A stretch of 64,000 bases of DNA. Origin: Bacteroidales bacterium (lineage in GTDB: Bacteria > Bacteroidota > Bacteroidia > Bacteroidales > Prolixibacteraceae). Within the stretch, counting starts at the first letter, position 1. Each line of letters starts with the position of its first letter. The stretch spans positions 1 through 64,000 of the forward strand of contig JAAYDJ010000010.1 in the NCBI GenBank assembly GCA_012729335.1, given 5' to 3'. Under the pieces are notes generated by a model. It saw only the letters and a program-made list of their open reading frames with translations, was not told the origin of the DNA and did no database searches. Shown piece after piece: positions 36,321 through 44,581 of the stretch. Made by a program: the position numbers and the translations under genes.

Positions 36321-37301
36321 ATGGAAATACAAGCTAAAGGTATGGTATACATCGCTTTGGATATTGGGGGCACGAAAGTTTCGGGAGCGCTCATTGACGC
36401 GGAGGGGAATGTGGTTTTCCGCGGAAAGCGTTACCTGGAGGGGCGGGGAGGCGTGGACGCTGCAAGCCTGGCCGCCGATGTGGTTCGTGAACTGTTATCC
36501 CTTGCATCTGCAGGAGAGGGTGATCCCTTGTCCCTGGGGGTGAGTATTCCGGGGGTTGTGTGGCCCGGAAGCGGCAGGGTGTGGGCCCCCAACATTCCGG
36601 GTTGGGGCGATTTCCCCCTGGGGGAGTTCCTCGGGAAAGCCTTCGCGGATTATTCACTCAGGGTGTTCATAGAGAGTGACCGCACCTGTCACCTCCTGGG
36701 TGAATACTGGAAGGGAAATGCCAGGGGATGCCCCGATGCGGTATTCATAGCCGTAGGCACCGGCATCGGGGTGGGTATGCTCTGCGGGGGAAAGATCATC
36801 AGGGGCAGCGGCGGCATTGCGGGGGCTGCAGGCTGGATGGCCCTGCAACAGGATTTTGAAGAGGGATTCAGCCGGTGCGGCTGTTTTGAGTATTACGGTT
36901 CCGGGCTGGGGATGGCCCTGCAGGCGCGGGAGAGACTCCGCCATATGGCTCCCGGTCAAAGCGCCCTGCAGGCGATTCCCGTGGAAGAGGTAACCGCTGC
37001 CGATCTTTTCAGGCTCTTTGATCAGGGGGATCCGGTGGCCACATCGGTGGTGGGCGAGGCCATCCGCTATTGGGGCCGGGGGGCCGCCAACCTGGTGAGC
37101 CTCCTCAATCCCACGAAGGTGATCTGGGGGGGAGGACTCTTCGGTCCGGCCGCCCGCTTTCTGGAGGAGATCACTGCGGAGGCCTCCCGCTGGGCGCAGC
37201 CCCTGGCTTTCGGTACCACCACATTCGTGCTTTCAGCCCTGGGACAGGATGCCGCCCTCATAGGCGCAGGTTACCTCGCCATGAAGGAGGGCGCTCCCTG
37301 A
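36321..37301 (+). CDS. ROK-family sugar kinase-like protein with altered zinc site
   Basis: A 326-residue protein of the ROK family. The ATG at 36321 (or the one at 36342) fits; the open frame extends 45 codons further without family features. The phosphate-binding loop is LDIGGTKVSG (13-22), the catalytic aspartate lies in ESDRTCHLLGE, and AVGTGIGVG follows. The usual GExGHxx segment reads GAAGWMAL, and the CxCGxxGCxE zinc cluster is reduced to SRCGCFEYYGSG, so the structural zinc site is degenerate. It probably phosphorylates a hexose or amino sugar, although the changes could also mean a non-catalytic role. Repeat copy C separates it from the SIS-domain gene downstream. Confidence 0.82.
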   Translation: MEIQAKGMVYIALDIGGTKVSGALIDAEGNVVFRGKRYLEGRGGVDAASLAADVVRELLSLASAGEGDPLSLGVSIPGVVWPGSGRVWAPNIPGWGDFPLGEFLGKAFADYSLRVFIESDRTCHLLGEYWKGNARGCPDAVFIAVGTGIGVGMLCGGKIIRGSGGIAGAAGWMALQQDFEEGFSRCGCFEYYGSGLGMALQARERLRHMAPGQSALQAIPVEEVTAADLFRLFDQGDPVATSVVGEAIRYWGRGAANLVSLLNPTKVIWGGGLFGPAARFLEEITAEASRWAQPLAFGTTTFVLSALGQDAALIGAGYLAMKEGAP

Positions 37302-37343
37302 ACCGGCATGCCCGATGCCGCATGGGCTGCCCCAGGGACTGTT

Positions 37344-37512
37344 CATTAGTATAAATGTATGTTAATGATTTGCTGTTCAGTTATATATCGGGACAATGTT
37401 CATGGCTGCTCTTCGCGCCCATGGAATTGGCTCTGCGGTGCTCCGCCGAACTTCGTTTCGCAGGGAGCAATTGTTCTTGTCCTTATGTGGTCGGAGCACC
37501 ATGCGACTTTCA
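37344..37512 (+). repeat. Dispersed structured repeat, copy C
   Basis: A 169-base copy of the same repeat as A. Arms GGTGCTCCG (37437-37445) and CGGAGCACC (37492-37500) frame the core; 37424-37512 matches copy A at 83 of 89 positions. Here no gene starts at the CAT end; it faces the stop of the ROK gene. The open frames across it (for example 37396-37695) are artefacts of the repeat. Confidence 0.85.
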
Positions 37513-37706
37513 CATGATGAACCTCCCGAAGGATGCCGGCAGACCTCCGGCCACCTTCCGTCAATACCAGCCCCGGCAACAGATGAAGCCCCGGCAACGG
37601 ATACAGCACCAGAAGCAGATACAGCCGCGCCCCTTGCATGTGCAACAGGCAGCGGACTAAGCAGAGAGAATAAATCGGAATTATTAAACTTATAAAGACA
37701 ACTACG
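37513..37706. other. Non-coding stretch with short imperfect repeats before the SIS gene
   Basis: With copy C this fills the 405 bases between 37302 and 37706. At about 37566-37632 short units such as CCCCGGCAAC and AGATACAGC recur imperfectly. No gene is evident. The promoter of the SIS gene may lie near 37670-37700, an AT-rich segment, but no clear TAnnTTTG was seen. Confidence 0.4.
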
Positions 37707-38468
37707 ATGTTAGCATTAGAATGGTTAAGCAACGCCAGGGGCGTGATGGAGCGCATAGAGAAGACGCAGACGGAAAATATCAGGAAGGCGGCGGAATTGA
37801 TGGCCGACAGCATTGAGGCGGGGCGGTGGGTCCACACCTTCGGATGTGGCCATGCCACCATTCCTGTGGAGGAGATGTATCCCCGGATCGGGGGATTTGT
37901 GGGTTTTCACCCAATGGTAGAGCTTCCCCTCACTTTTTTTACACGGATCACGGGGGAAATGGGGGTTCATCAGTTTCTGTTCCTGGAGCGTGCCGAAGGA
38001 TACGGGATAGAGATCATGAAAGGATATGATTTTGATGCGCGCGATACGATGTGGATTTTTTCCCATACCGGGATCAACAACGTCAATATAGATGTGGCGC
38101 TGGAGGCCAAAAAGCGGGGGATGAAGCTGGTGGTATGCGGTTCGGCAGCAGAATCGGAGGGGAAGCAGACCCGGCACTCATGCGGGAAGACCATTTTCGA
38201 GCTTGGTGATGTTGTGGTGGATTCCTGTGTGCCGCTGACCGATGCTTCGGTACCTCTGAAAAACCATTTTGACCGGATCGGTCCGGTATCGACCATGGGT
38301 TTCATCACCCTGGTTTGGATGACTGTCACAACGGTGGCGGAGATTCTGGCCGACCGCGGGGTGCACCTCTATATCCATCCCTCCCACAACGTTCCGGGAG
38401 ACACCACGGCGCGGCAGCGGCTTGACGCTGCGCTGGCCGAGTACAAATCAAGGGTCAAAGTGCTCTGA
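37707..38468 (+). CDS. SIS-domain sugar isomerase-like protein
   Basis: A 253-residue cytoplasmic protein of the SIS (sugar isomerase) fold, close to the UPF0309 group. Features are VHTFGCGHATIPVEEMYPRIGGF near residues 35-58 (phosphosugar-binding loop, read in parts), MWIFSHTGINNVNIDVALEAKKRGMKLV in the middle, and ADRGVHLYIHPSHNVPGD near the end. SIS proteins bind or isomerise phosphosugars such as MurNAc-6-P or GlcN-6-P. With the upstream ROK protein it could form a phosphosugar pathway; that link is positional. mazG starts two bases after its stop. Confidence 0.85.
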   Translation: MLALEWLSNARGVMERIEKTQTENIRKAAELMADSIEAGRWVHTFGCGHATIPVEEMYPRIGGFVGFHPMVELPLTFFTRITGEMGVHQFLFLERAEGYGIEIMKGYDFDARDTMWIFSHTGINNVNIDVALEAKKRGMKLVVCGSAAESEGKQTRHSCGKTIFELGDVVVDSCVPLTDASVPLKNHFDRIGPVSTMGFITLVWMTVTTVAEILADRGVHLYIHPSHNVPGDTTARQRLDAALAEYKSRVKVL

Positions 38469-38469
38469 G

Positions 38470-39243
38470 ATGGAAAAGGCCCTGATGCAATTCCGGCGGT
38501 TGCTGGAAATCATGGATGAATTACGTGAAAAATGCCCCTGGGATGCGGCCCAGACCCCTGAATCGCTGCGGAAGCTGACCATCGAGGAGACCTATGAACT
38601 GGGGGACGCCATTCTGCGGAACGACCTGCAGGATATCCGCAAGGAGCTGGGTGACCTGATGCTTCACATTGTGTTTTATGCCCGGATCGGGGCGGAAAGG
38701 GGGGCTTTTAATATGGGGGATGTCCTGGAAGGCATCAACCAGAAGCTGGTCTACCGTCATCCCCATGTTTTCGGGGAGGTTTCGGTATCGGGGGCCCGCG
38801 AGGTGGAAGAGAACTGGGAGACGCTGAAGCTTTCGGAAAAAGGGAGAAACCATCGGGTACTGGAGGGGGTCCCCGCCTCGCTGCCGGCGCTGGTCAAAGC
38901 CAACCGCATCCAGGAAAAGGCGAGTGGCGTGGGCTTCGACTGGGAAGAGAGGGAGCAGGTCTGGGACAAGGTCAGGGAGGAGATCGGCGAGTTGGCCCAG
39001 GAGATCGGCCAGATCAATGAAGACCGCATGGAGGCAGAATTCGGGGATCTCTTCTTTGCGATGGTGAATGCGGCCAGGCTTTACGGGGTTGATCCGGAAT
39101 CGGCCCTGGAACGCACCAACAGGGAGTTCATCAGGAGATTCAATTTCCTGGAAAGTAAAACGATGCTGCAGGGACGCAGCCTGAAAACGATGACCCTGGC
39201 AGAGATGGACGAGATTTGGGAAGAGGCCAAGAAAAGGGAATGA
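38470..39243 (+). CDS. mazG: MazG nucleoside triphosphate pyrophosphohydrolase
   Basis: A 257-residue all-alpha NTP-PPase that converts NTPs or dNTPs to NMPs and PPi, cleaning abnormal nucleotides. It has two MazG repeats: the first with KCPWDAAQT and EETYELGDAI (the ExxE metal motif), the second with EEIGELAQEI and EAEFGDLFFAMVNAAR. The length is normal for full-length MazG. ATG 38470 follows the SIS stop by one base, and its own stop overlaps the start of the PAP2 gene (ATGA), so the three genes are translationally coupled. Confidence 0.95.
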   Translation: MEKALMQFRRLLEIMDELREKCPWDAAQTPESLRKLTIEETYELGDAILRNDLQDIRKELGDLMLHIVFYARIGAERGAFNMGDVLEGINQKLVYRHPHVFGEVSVSGAREVEENWETLKLSEKGRNHRVLEGVPASLPALVKANRIQEKASGVGFDWEEREQVWDKVREEIGELAQEIGQINEDRMEAEFGDLFFAMVNAARLYGVDPESALERTNREFIRRFNFLESKTMLQGRSLKTMTLAEMDEIWEEAKKRE

Positions 39244-40028
39244 GGGGATTGCTGTTTTGTTTACTGCTGTGGCCTGCTTTGCGGGGGAGCCCCCAGGTAG
39301 ATTCGGTGCGGCTTGACAGGTCGTTTGTAAAGCACGTGGCCGCAGATTCCAGGGACTATTTTTTGTCCCCCCTGCGCTGGGAGGGCCGTGATTGGCTGCG
39401 GGTGGCCGCCTTTTCCGGTGCCACCATACTGGTCACCCTGGCCGATGAACCGGTTCGTGATTTTTTCGGGGATGCCCGCAGTCCCCTGGCCGATGGCATC
39501 TCCCGTTATGGAGGGGAGCCCCTGGGGTCGGAATACGGCCTGCTGGTGGCCGGAGGATTTATCCTGGCCGGGGAACTCTCCGGGAATGGCAGGGCACGCT
39601 CCACGGGATATCTGGCGGCGGAGAGCATGCTGCTGAGCGGACTGCTGGTCAGGGTGCCCAAACTTCTCCTAGGGCGGCAGCGCCCCGATGCCTGGCCCCC
39701 TGCAACCCCCTACACCTTCAGAGGTCCCTTCCGGGGCAGCAGCTTCCCCTCGGGCCACACCACCCTGGCCTTCTCCCTGGCTACCGTCATCGCTGACCAG
39801 TACTCCTCCGTGAAATGGGTTCCGGCGGTCTCCTATTCCCTGGCAGGAATCGCCGGGCTGTCAAGAATCTACGACCGGCGCCACTGGGCCAGCGATGTCT
39901 TTGCCGGTGCGGTGATAGGAGTGGTCACCGGCCATTACGTCACCGGCAAGCACCGGGAAAAGCGCCTCTCCCTGGTTCCAGCTTCCATCACCGGAATTCC
40001 GGCAGTCCAACTCTCCTGTAGATGGTGA
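39240..40028 (+). CDS. Exported PAP2-family phosphatase
   Basis: A 262-residue membrane-associated phosphatase with an N-terminal signal (MRGLLFCLLLWPAL). The ATG at 39240 overlaps the mazG stop. The three PAP2 motifs are clear: KLLLGRQRP (near 142), FPSGHTT (near 168) with the catalytic His, and SRIYDRRHWASD (near 206) with the nucleophilic His and its Asp. It removes phosphate from lipid phosphates such as undecaprenyl pyrophosphate or phosphatidylglycerol phosphate. Its specific substrate is unknown. Confidence 0.9.
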   Translation: MRGLLFCLLLWPALRGSPQVDSVRLDRSFVKHVAADSRDYFLSPLRWEGRDWLRVAAFSGATILVTLADEPVRDFFGDARSPLADGISRYGGEPLGSEYGLLVAGGFILAGELSGNGRARSTGYLAAESMLLSGLLVRVPKLLLGRQRPDAWPPATPYTFRGPFRGSSFPSGHTTLAFSLATVIADQYSSVKWVPAVSYSLAGIAGLSRIYDRRHWASDVFAGAVIGVVTGHYVTGKHREKRLSLVPASITGIPAVQLSCRW

Positions 40029-40047
40029 ATCCCGGAGGGGAACACCC

Positions 40048-40425
40048 TCATGGATGCTGCTCCCTTTTCCTGACCAGCAACACCCGGTTCGCGTCGACAA
40101 GCGCATACCCCTGATCATAACAGTAGAAATAGGTACGCCCCTGGTGACTCGTAGCCATATGGGTGAAATAGGAAAAATTAAACTCTTTCTTGAGCAGTTC
40201 GTCTCTCGAAATGGTCACCCTTCCCTTCTTGTTCAGGCCGTTAAGGACTGTCAGGTTCCTTTTCAGTATCCTGTTGATCCGGCGCATGGAGCTGAAGGTC
40301 ACTCCCGCCTGCCTGTTGTTGTACGTGTTTCTGCACTGATCGCAGCAGAACTTTTTGTCGGAACGGCCATGCAAAACATCACCGCACTCCAGACACCGTC
40401 TCTCTGGCAACATCGTGGTTTGCAT
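40048..40425 (-). CDS. Small zinc-ribbon protein of unknown function
   Basis: A 125-residue protein. Residues 10-35 form a Cys4 zinc ribbon (CLEC, then FCCDQC), followed by a basic helix RRINRILKRNLTVL and a compact C-terminal part with SYFTHMATSHQGRTYFYCYDQGY. The second methionine (40413) is an alternative start. Similar unnamed proteins occur in Bacteroidota as I recall. The ribbon plus basic helix suggests nucleic-acid binding, but there is no direct evidence. The gene is convergent with the PAP2 gene and has a good -7 element. Confidence 0.75.
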   Translation of the reverse strand: MQTTMLPERRCLECGDVLHGRSDKKFCCDQCRNTYNNRQAGVTFSSMRRINRILKRNLTVLNGLNKKGRVTISRDELLKKEFNFSYFTHMATSHQGRTYFYCYDQGYALVDANRVLLVRKREQHP

Positions 40426-40466
40426 TTATTAGGTGTTAACATTGTTTGGCGTCCTAATTGCTTAAC

Positions 40467-40474
40467 CAAATATA
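40467..40474 (-). promoter_or_regulatory. -7 element of the zinc-ribbon gene
   Basis: On the minus strand this reads TATATTTG, an exact TAnnTTTG match, 41 bases before the start codon at 40425. The -33 region has only a TTT. Confidence 0.5.
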
Positions 40475-40524
40475 CGTTATTTGTTAATAATAAACCAGTT
40501 TGACGGTAAAAAAAATGAGGCCAT

Positions 40525-40586
40525 GTTCATAAAAATGAGTCTTATCTGTCATAAGGTTCACAAAAATGAGCCTTATCTGACATAAG
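40525..40586. repeat. 31-bp tandem duplication overlapping the PEPCK stop codon
   Basis: Units 40525-40555 and 40556-40586 agree at 28 of 31 positions. Each contains an interrupted dyad CTTAT-n5-ATAAG. The second unit includes the PPi-PEPCK stop codon (40573-40575). A degenerate third unit may lie at 40508-40524. It may serve as a 3' processing or termination structure. Confidence 0.7.
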
Positions 40587-43500
40587 GGTCGAGGCCGAGG
40601 TGTCCTTCCAGGCTTTTGAGATAGTCGGTTGATTTAAGGTATTTCAATCTTTCTTCGGCGGTTTTCACCTTTTCGTGGATCTCCATTTCGGCCTGTTCGT
40701 CCATGTTCAGTGAGGTCACCAGATAGTTTTTGAGGTATTTGATATGTTTCTGGAAAAGGGCGATATCGCTGAGTTGTTTATTGAGCAGGCGTTCATGGTA
40801 CCAGTCGCTGGCCAGGAGGTTTTCGCGGGTGAAGAGGTTTCTGATGGCAGGATCTGCGGCGTCTTTGCCCTCGAAGTGGCCGTAGGCCATGATGTGGAGG
40901 AGGGCTTTGAGGGGCGGGCAGGCTCCTTCGATGCTGCCGTCGTTGAAGTAACTCAGGGCTACCCTCTCCTGGGCTTCGACGATGTTGTGGATGCCATCGG
41001 CGAAGATTTCCATGCTCTGGAGTTCCGGTTTGAGCATTTCATCGTTAAAGACGGCATTGGGATTTTCGAAAACCCTGCCGAAGTATTTTCTGACGAACCT
41101 GCCGGTAATGCGATACCCCAGCCGGGAGGCGAGGACTTTCCGGTTTTGGAATTCGAAGTCTTCGACTTTTTCAAGGAGGCCGTCACTGATCATAAAGGCG
41201 GGGTCGGTCTCTTCGGGGCGGAGGCGGCTCCAGAGTTCGGGCACGAGCAGGCTGATGTCATGGTCGACGCGGTATTTGGGTCCCACATATCCTGCTGCGG
41301 TGGTAAAACCGGCGTACCCGGTAAGAATAAAGGAGACCAGGGCGTTATTCAGGTCGGTGACCGGACTCAGGGCGTTGAAAGGCCCCTTGGTGAGGGCCCC
41401 TTCGGATCCTGCTCCTGTTGTGGAGGGGGATTTACCCGTCAGACTGCAGACAAAATCCATGAACAGTTCAGGCAGCTCCTGATAGTGGATGGGATTGTAG
41501 ACCGCCAGGGATCTGACTCCCTTTTCCGGGGGATTGTTGCGCCTGCCGGCTAAAACGGCATTTACAGGGAAGAGTACGGGCTCCCCTGCAGGCACCTTCC
41601 GGAAGAGCCGGGTACCGGTTTGCGCGATATATTTCTCCCGGTGTTTCACAATGTCGGGCCGGTTCTGGAGATAACGCATGTTCTTGGAGGGCTTGCCCTC
41701 AAAAATGCGGGGGTGACTCGACGATACGAAATAACTGCATTCCTTTTTGGTGCCCACTTCCGTGATCAGTCTCTTCATCGGAGGGGTGTATTTGTCAAAT
41801 TCGATGGCATCCTGCATGAGGGTGACTGCATCGCTGACGGTCAGTGGCTGGAAGTTGGAAATAAAGGTGTTGGGGGTGGCCAGGTCGGCTTCCGCCTGTT
41901 TGTCATATCCCCGGTGGATGGCCTCGTCGGGCCGCTGGAAAAAACGGTATTCGCAGTTGTGGGTGAACTTCAGTGTGGGCTGATGCTGGTCGGGTGGAAG
42001 GTGTCGCAGTTTGGCGGAGGGAACCACCGTCGTGGCGGTGATGTCATCCTCCATCTGCAGCTTGTCGGCGGCCAGGAAATCCTGTCTCAGCTTAAAGGTC
42101 CGCCAGGCGTTGTCTTTCATCAGCCCAATCCGCAGATAGCTGGCCACCAGCTTGCGGTTTTTGAATTTCAGTTCATTCCCGAATTTGCCGTCGATAATGT
42201 CGACCGTGAAGTATTTTCTCCAGTCGTTGCCCCATTCGGGTTGGTAAAACCGTTTGACGATATGGACCAGCCCCTTGATATAGTGAGGTATGCTCTCCAG
42301 CCACGCGTTGTACTCATCGGTATACATGGTGGGGGAGGGGGTCAGCAGTTTAATGACCGATCCCAGGGAGCGGGCGGAACTCAGCAATGGCCGGCTTTTA
42401 CGTTCGTTTTCCTTCGGATCCCTGAATTTGTGGTTGTAATCCTTGTTGATGATTTCTTCCACGATCTTGAAGTCATGCTCAAAATCGGCGGTAAAGAAGG
42501 GACCGTAAATGATCGCGTCGTTGATGGATTTGGAGATTTCCGATTTTCCACCTCCCGACACGGTGCAGGGTTTATGGCAGAAGGTGCCTTCTGCGGCGAT
42601 GCCCACGAGCCGCCATGAGGGGACCCAGGGGTTCTTCTCCATTTTGATCTTATAGCCGGAGGGCAGGATATAGGTGCACGCAGGGTTGAGCCGGATGGAT
42701 TTCTTTTTTCCGTCGGTTTCCCAGCTTATTTTTTGTTCAGTCAGGCTGAACGCCGCATTGGCGGGCACATAGAGCACCTCCGGGTAATTCCGGTCGATGG
42801 CATACCCGTCAGGGTGTACCTCCATGAAGGTGCCGAACATCCGGGTCATCTCCTCAAAGGAGAGGCCGTTGTCACGAATCTGGCTGTCCTGCCGGAACTC
42901 ATCGCCCAGGTTGTAGGAGGGGAAGGCAATCGCGCCACCGGCATGTTCCTCCTCGGCATTCCCGAAAAGGTTGGCCGAATAGCTGATCTGGGTTTTGACC
43001 TCTTTTTTGGAATAGCCGAAATAGTTGTCGGCGATGACCGTGACAATGATGCCTTCCTCGGTGCGGGCGGTGATCTTGAAGGCATTCCCGTTGTTGTAAA
43101 TTTCATTTTCTTCCTTCCAGCACATGCCGTCCCTGACCTGCCGGGGGGTAGCCTCTTCGAAGCGGGGGAGTCCCAGCTCCTTTTTGGTGAGGTTCACCAG
43201 ATGGGGGGCCAGGATAATGCATCCGGTGGTGCCGGTCCACCCCTCGATGTCAAGGGCCGAGTCGTTCTCAGGCAGGAAAGGATCACCGCCGTTCCCGAAG
43301 ATCGACTCCACAAAGTCGAGGTTGCTCACCAGGTTGCCCGGGGCAAAAAAGCGGACCTCCATGCTCTTCTGGCGGGTGACTCCCGGAACTTCAGGGAGAA
43401 CCACGGGTTTAAGCAGGAGGGAGACGAATACCTCTGCTTTTTCATCCTGGGTGGAGGTGAAGGGAAGCTGCATGAGTTCCTTCGGCGGATGAAGGGCCGC

Positions 43501-44022
43501 ATTCAGGAGCAGGGCGAAGGTCAGCTGGGGTACGGCTTTTTTGTCGTCGGGAATGGGAAGTCCCCCCTCTGCGATATGAAATACCCCTTCGGTAGTGCGC
43601 CGGTCATTTTTGGGATTGTGCAGAACCCCCTGCTTGATGCGGTATGAGTTGATGATGTCGGAAACGAAGAGGTCCTTGTCGGGGGGAAGGGAGAGCGCCC
43701 TGGCGATACCGTGGCTGTCAATGATGAAGGTTTGTGAAGGCAGCCGGGGGTGTACCTTGTCCTTGAACACCGACAGGTACCCGTCGAGGAAATTCTGGAT
43801 CCGCTGATCTGCGGGGCAGAGATAAGCCGATAAAAGGCGGTTTTTTTCCCGGTGGTTCTTGATCAGGTCATTGGCCAGCTCGAGGAATTCGAAACCGGTG
43901 GTTTTCACCACCGGCTGCCCCAGGGCGGCCAGTTTCAGGTTGATATACTCGTTCAACCTCTTGGGACGGGGGATTTCATTGGCCCCGTCTTTTCCGAAAC
44001 CGAAAGATTTTTTGAGATCCAT
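40573..44022 (-). CDS. PPi-type phosphoenolpyruvate carboxykinase
   Basis: An 1149-residue cytoplasmic enzyme whose length and many segments match the PPi-dependent PEP carboxykinases known from Propionibacterium and Entamoeba. That family interconverts PEP + CO2 + phosphate with oxaloacetate + pyrophosphate. Shared signatures are NDRRTTEGVFHI (139-150), DNYFGYSKKEVKTQISYSAN (332-351), CHKPCTVSGGGKSEISKSI (482-500, P-loop-like), GSVIKLLTPSP, GYDKQAEADLA, RRNNPPEKG and SPSTTGAGSEGALTKGPFN. It is about twice the size of ATP- or GTP-PEPCK and easily left as hypothetical. The function could serve anaplerosis or gluconeogenesis in an anaerobe that saves ATP. A small membrane protein gene precedes it by 28 bases. 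Confidence 0.9.
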   Translation of the reverse strand: MDLKKSFGFGKDGANEIPRPKRLNEYINLKLAALGQPVVKTTGFEFLELANDLIKNHREKNRLLSAYLCPADQRIQNFLDGYLSVFKDKVHPRLPSQTFIIDSHGIARALSLPPDKDLFVSDIINSYRIKQGVLHNPKNDRRTTEGVFHIAEGGLPIPDDKKAVPQLTFALLLNAALHPPKELMQLPFTSTQDEKAEVFVSLLLKPVVLPEVPGVTRQKSMEVRFFAPGNLVSNLDFVESIFGNGGDPFLPENDSALDIEGWTGTTGCIILAPHLVNLTKKELGLPRFEEATPRQVRDGMCWKEENEIYNNGNAFKITARTEEGIIVTVIADNYFGYSKKEVKTQISYSANLFGNAEEEHAGGAIAFPSYNLGDEFRQDSQIRDNGLSFEEMTRMFGTFMEVHPDGYAIDRNYPEVLYVPANAAFSLTEQKISWETDGKKKSIRLNPACTYILPSGYKIKMEKNPWVPSWRLVGIAAEGTFCHKPCTVSGGGKSEISKSINDAIIYGPFFTADFEHDFKIVEEIINKDYNHKFRDPKENERKSRPLLSSARSLGSVIKLLTPSPTMYTDEYNAWLESIPHYIKGLVHIVKRFYQPEWGNDWRKYFTVDIIDGKFGNELKFKNRKLVASYLRIGLMKDNAWRTFKLRQDFLAADKLQMEDDITATTVVPSAKLRHLPPDQHQPTLKFTHNCEYRFFQRPDEAIHRGYDKQAEADLATPNTFISNFQPLTVSDAVTLMQDAIEFDKYTPPMKRLITEVGTKKECSYFVSSSHPRIFEGKPSKNMRYLQNRPDIVKHREKYIAQTGTRLFRKVPAGEPVLFPVNAVLAGRRNNPPEKGVRSLAVYNPIHYQELPELFMDFVCSLTGKSPSTTGAGSEGALTKGPFNALSPVTDLNNALVSFILTGYAGFTTAAGYVGPKYRVDHDISLLVPELWSRLRPEETDPAFMISDGLLEKVEDFEFQNRKVLASRLGYRITGRFVRKYFGRVFENPNAVFNDEMLKPELQSMEIFADGIHNIVEAQERVALSYFNDGSIEGACPPLKALLHIMAYGHFEGKDAADPAIRNLFTRENLLASDWYHERLLNKQLSDIALFQKHIKYLKNYLVTSLNMDEQAEMEIHEKVKTAEERLKYLKSTDYLKSLEGHLGLDPYVR

Positions 44023-44050
44023 ATTTTTCGTGTTGTGTTAATACAGTTGG

Positions 44051-44467
44051 TCAGGCTTTTGTCACGGTCATCATCATGAAAAAGAGGAGGATGGCAAGGG
44101 CACCTGCGATGATTCTCAGGGTGAGGGCGGCCTTTTTGCGGAAGAAATCGGCGGTGAGGGCGGCCAGGGCTGTGATCCCGCAAAGGAGTAACCCCCAGTA
44201 GTGGGGGAGGAGCCTTCCTTCCAGGGGAAGTTCGTCGGGGGAGAAAAGCGGTCCGTCGCCCATCGGGTCGGATATGTCCAGTACTCCCTCCGGAACCAGG
44301 CTTCCGGAAATCAGGATAACCCCCGCATAGAATCCGAGCATCACCAGTATCCCGGCACCAATCATCCCAAAAATCCTTTTCTTTTCAGCCCAGCCGTATA
44401 TCATCACGGTGATCCCGGCAAAGATGGCCCATTGCGGAACGGTTATTATCGTGTAGTTACTGATCAT
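44051..44467 (-). CDS. Small integral membrane protein of unknown function
   Basis: A 138-residue protein with four predicted membrane helices: about 8-25, 33-55, 88-107 and 113-135. A soluble loop of about 32 residues (LVPEGVLDISDPMGDGPLFSPDELPLEGR, read in parts) lies between helices two and three. No motif or family is recognised. It is 28 bases upstream of the PPi-PEPCK gene in the same direction and could share its transcript, but nothing else ties the two. Confidence 0.65.
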   Translation of the reverse strand: MISNYTIITVPQWAIFAGITVMIYGWAEKKRIFGMIGAGILVMLGFYAGVILISGSLVPEGVLDISDPMGDGPLFSPDELPLEGRLLPHYWGLLLCGITALAALTADFFRKKAALTLRIIAGALAILLFFMMMTVTKA

Positions 44468-44540
44468 TTTTCCGGATTATCCCTGATCTTTCAAAAATAA
44501 CCCAAAAATCCGACACCACCCAGAGTCAGGTAAAGATTGT

Positions 44541-44548
44541 TAATTTTG
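44541..44548 (+). promoter_or_regulatory. -7 element of the HAD phosphatase gene
   Basis: TAATTTTG, an exact TAnnTTTG, 33 bases before the proposed TTG start at 44582. It argues against an upstream TTG start at 44537, which would precede the transcript. Confidence 0.5.
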
Positions 44549-44581
44549 CAGATCGAAATAGCGCTATGTAAATTAAATGTT

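Noticed and set aside
37396-37695. A 99-codon open frame, Pro/Ala/Thr-rich at its end
   Set aside because: Its first half is the translated dispersed repeat (copy C) and its second half a short imperfect nucleotide repeat; no start signal or family resemblance.
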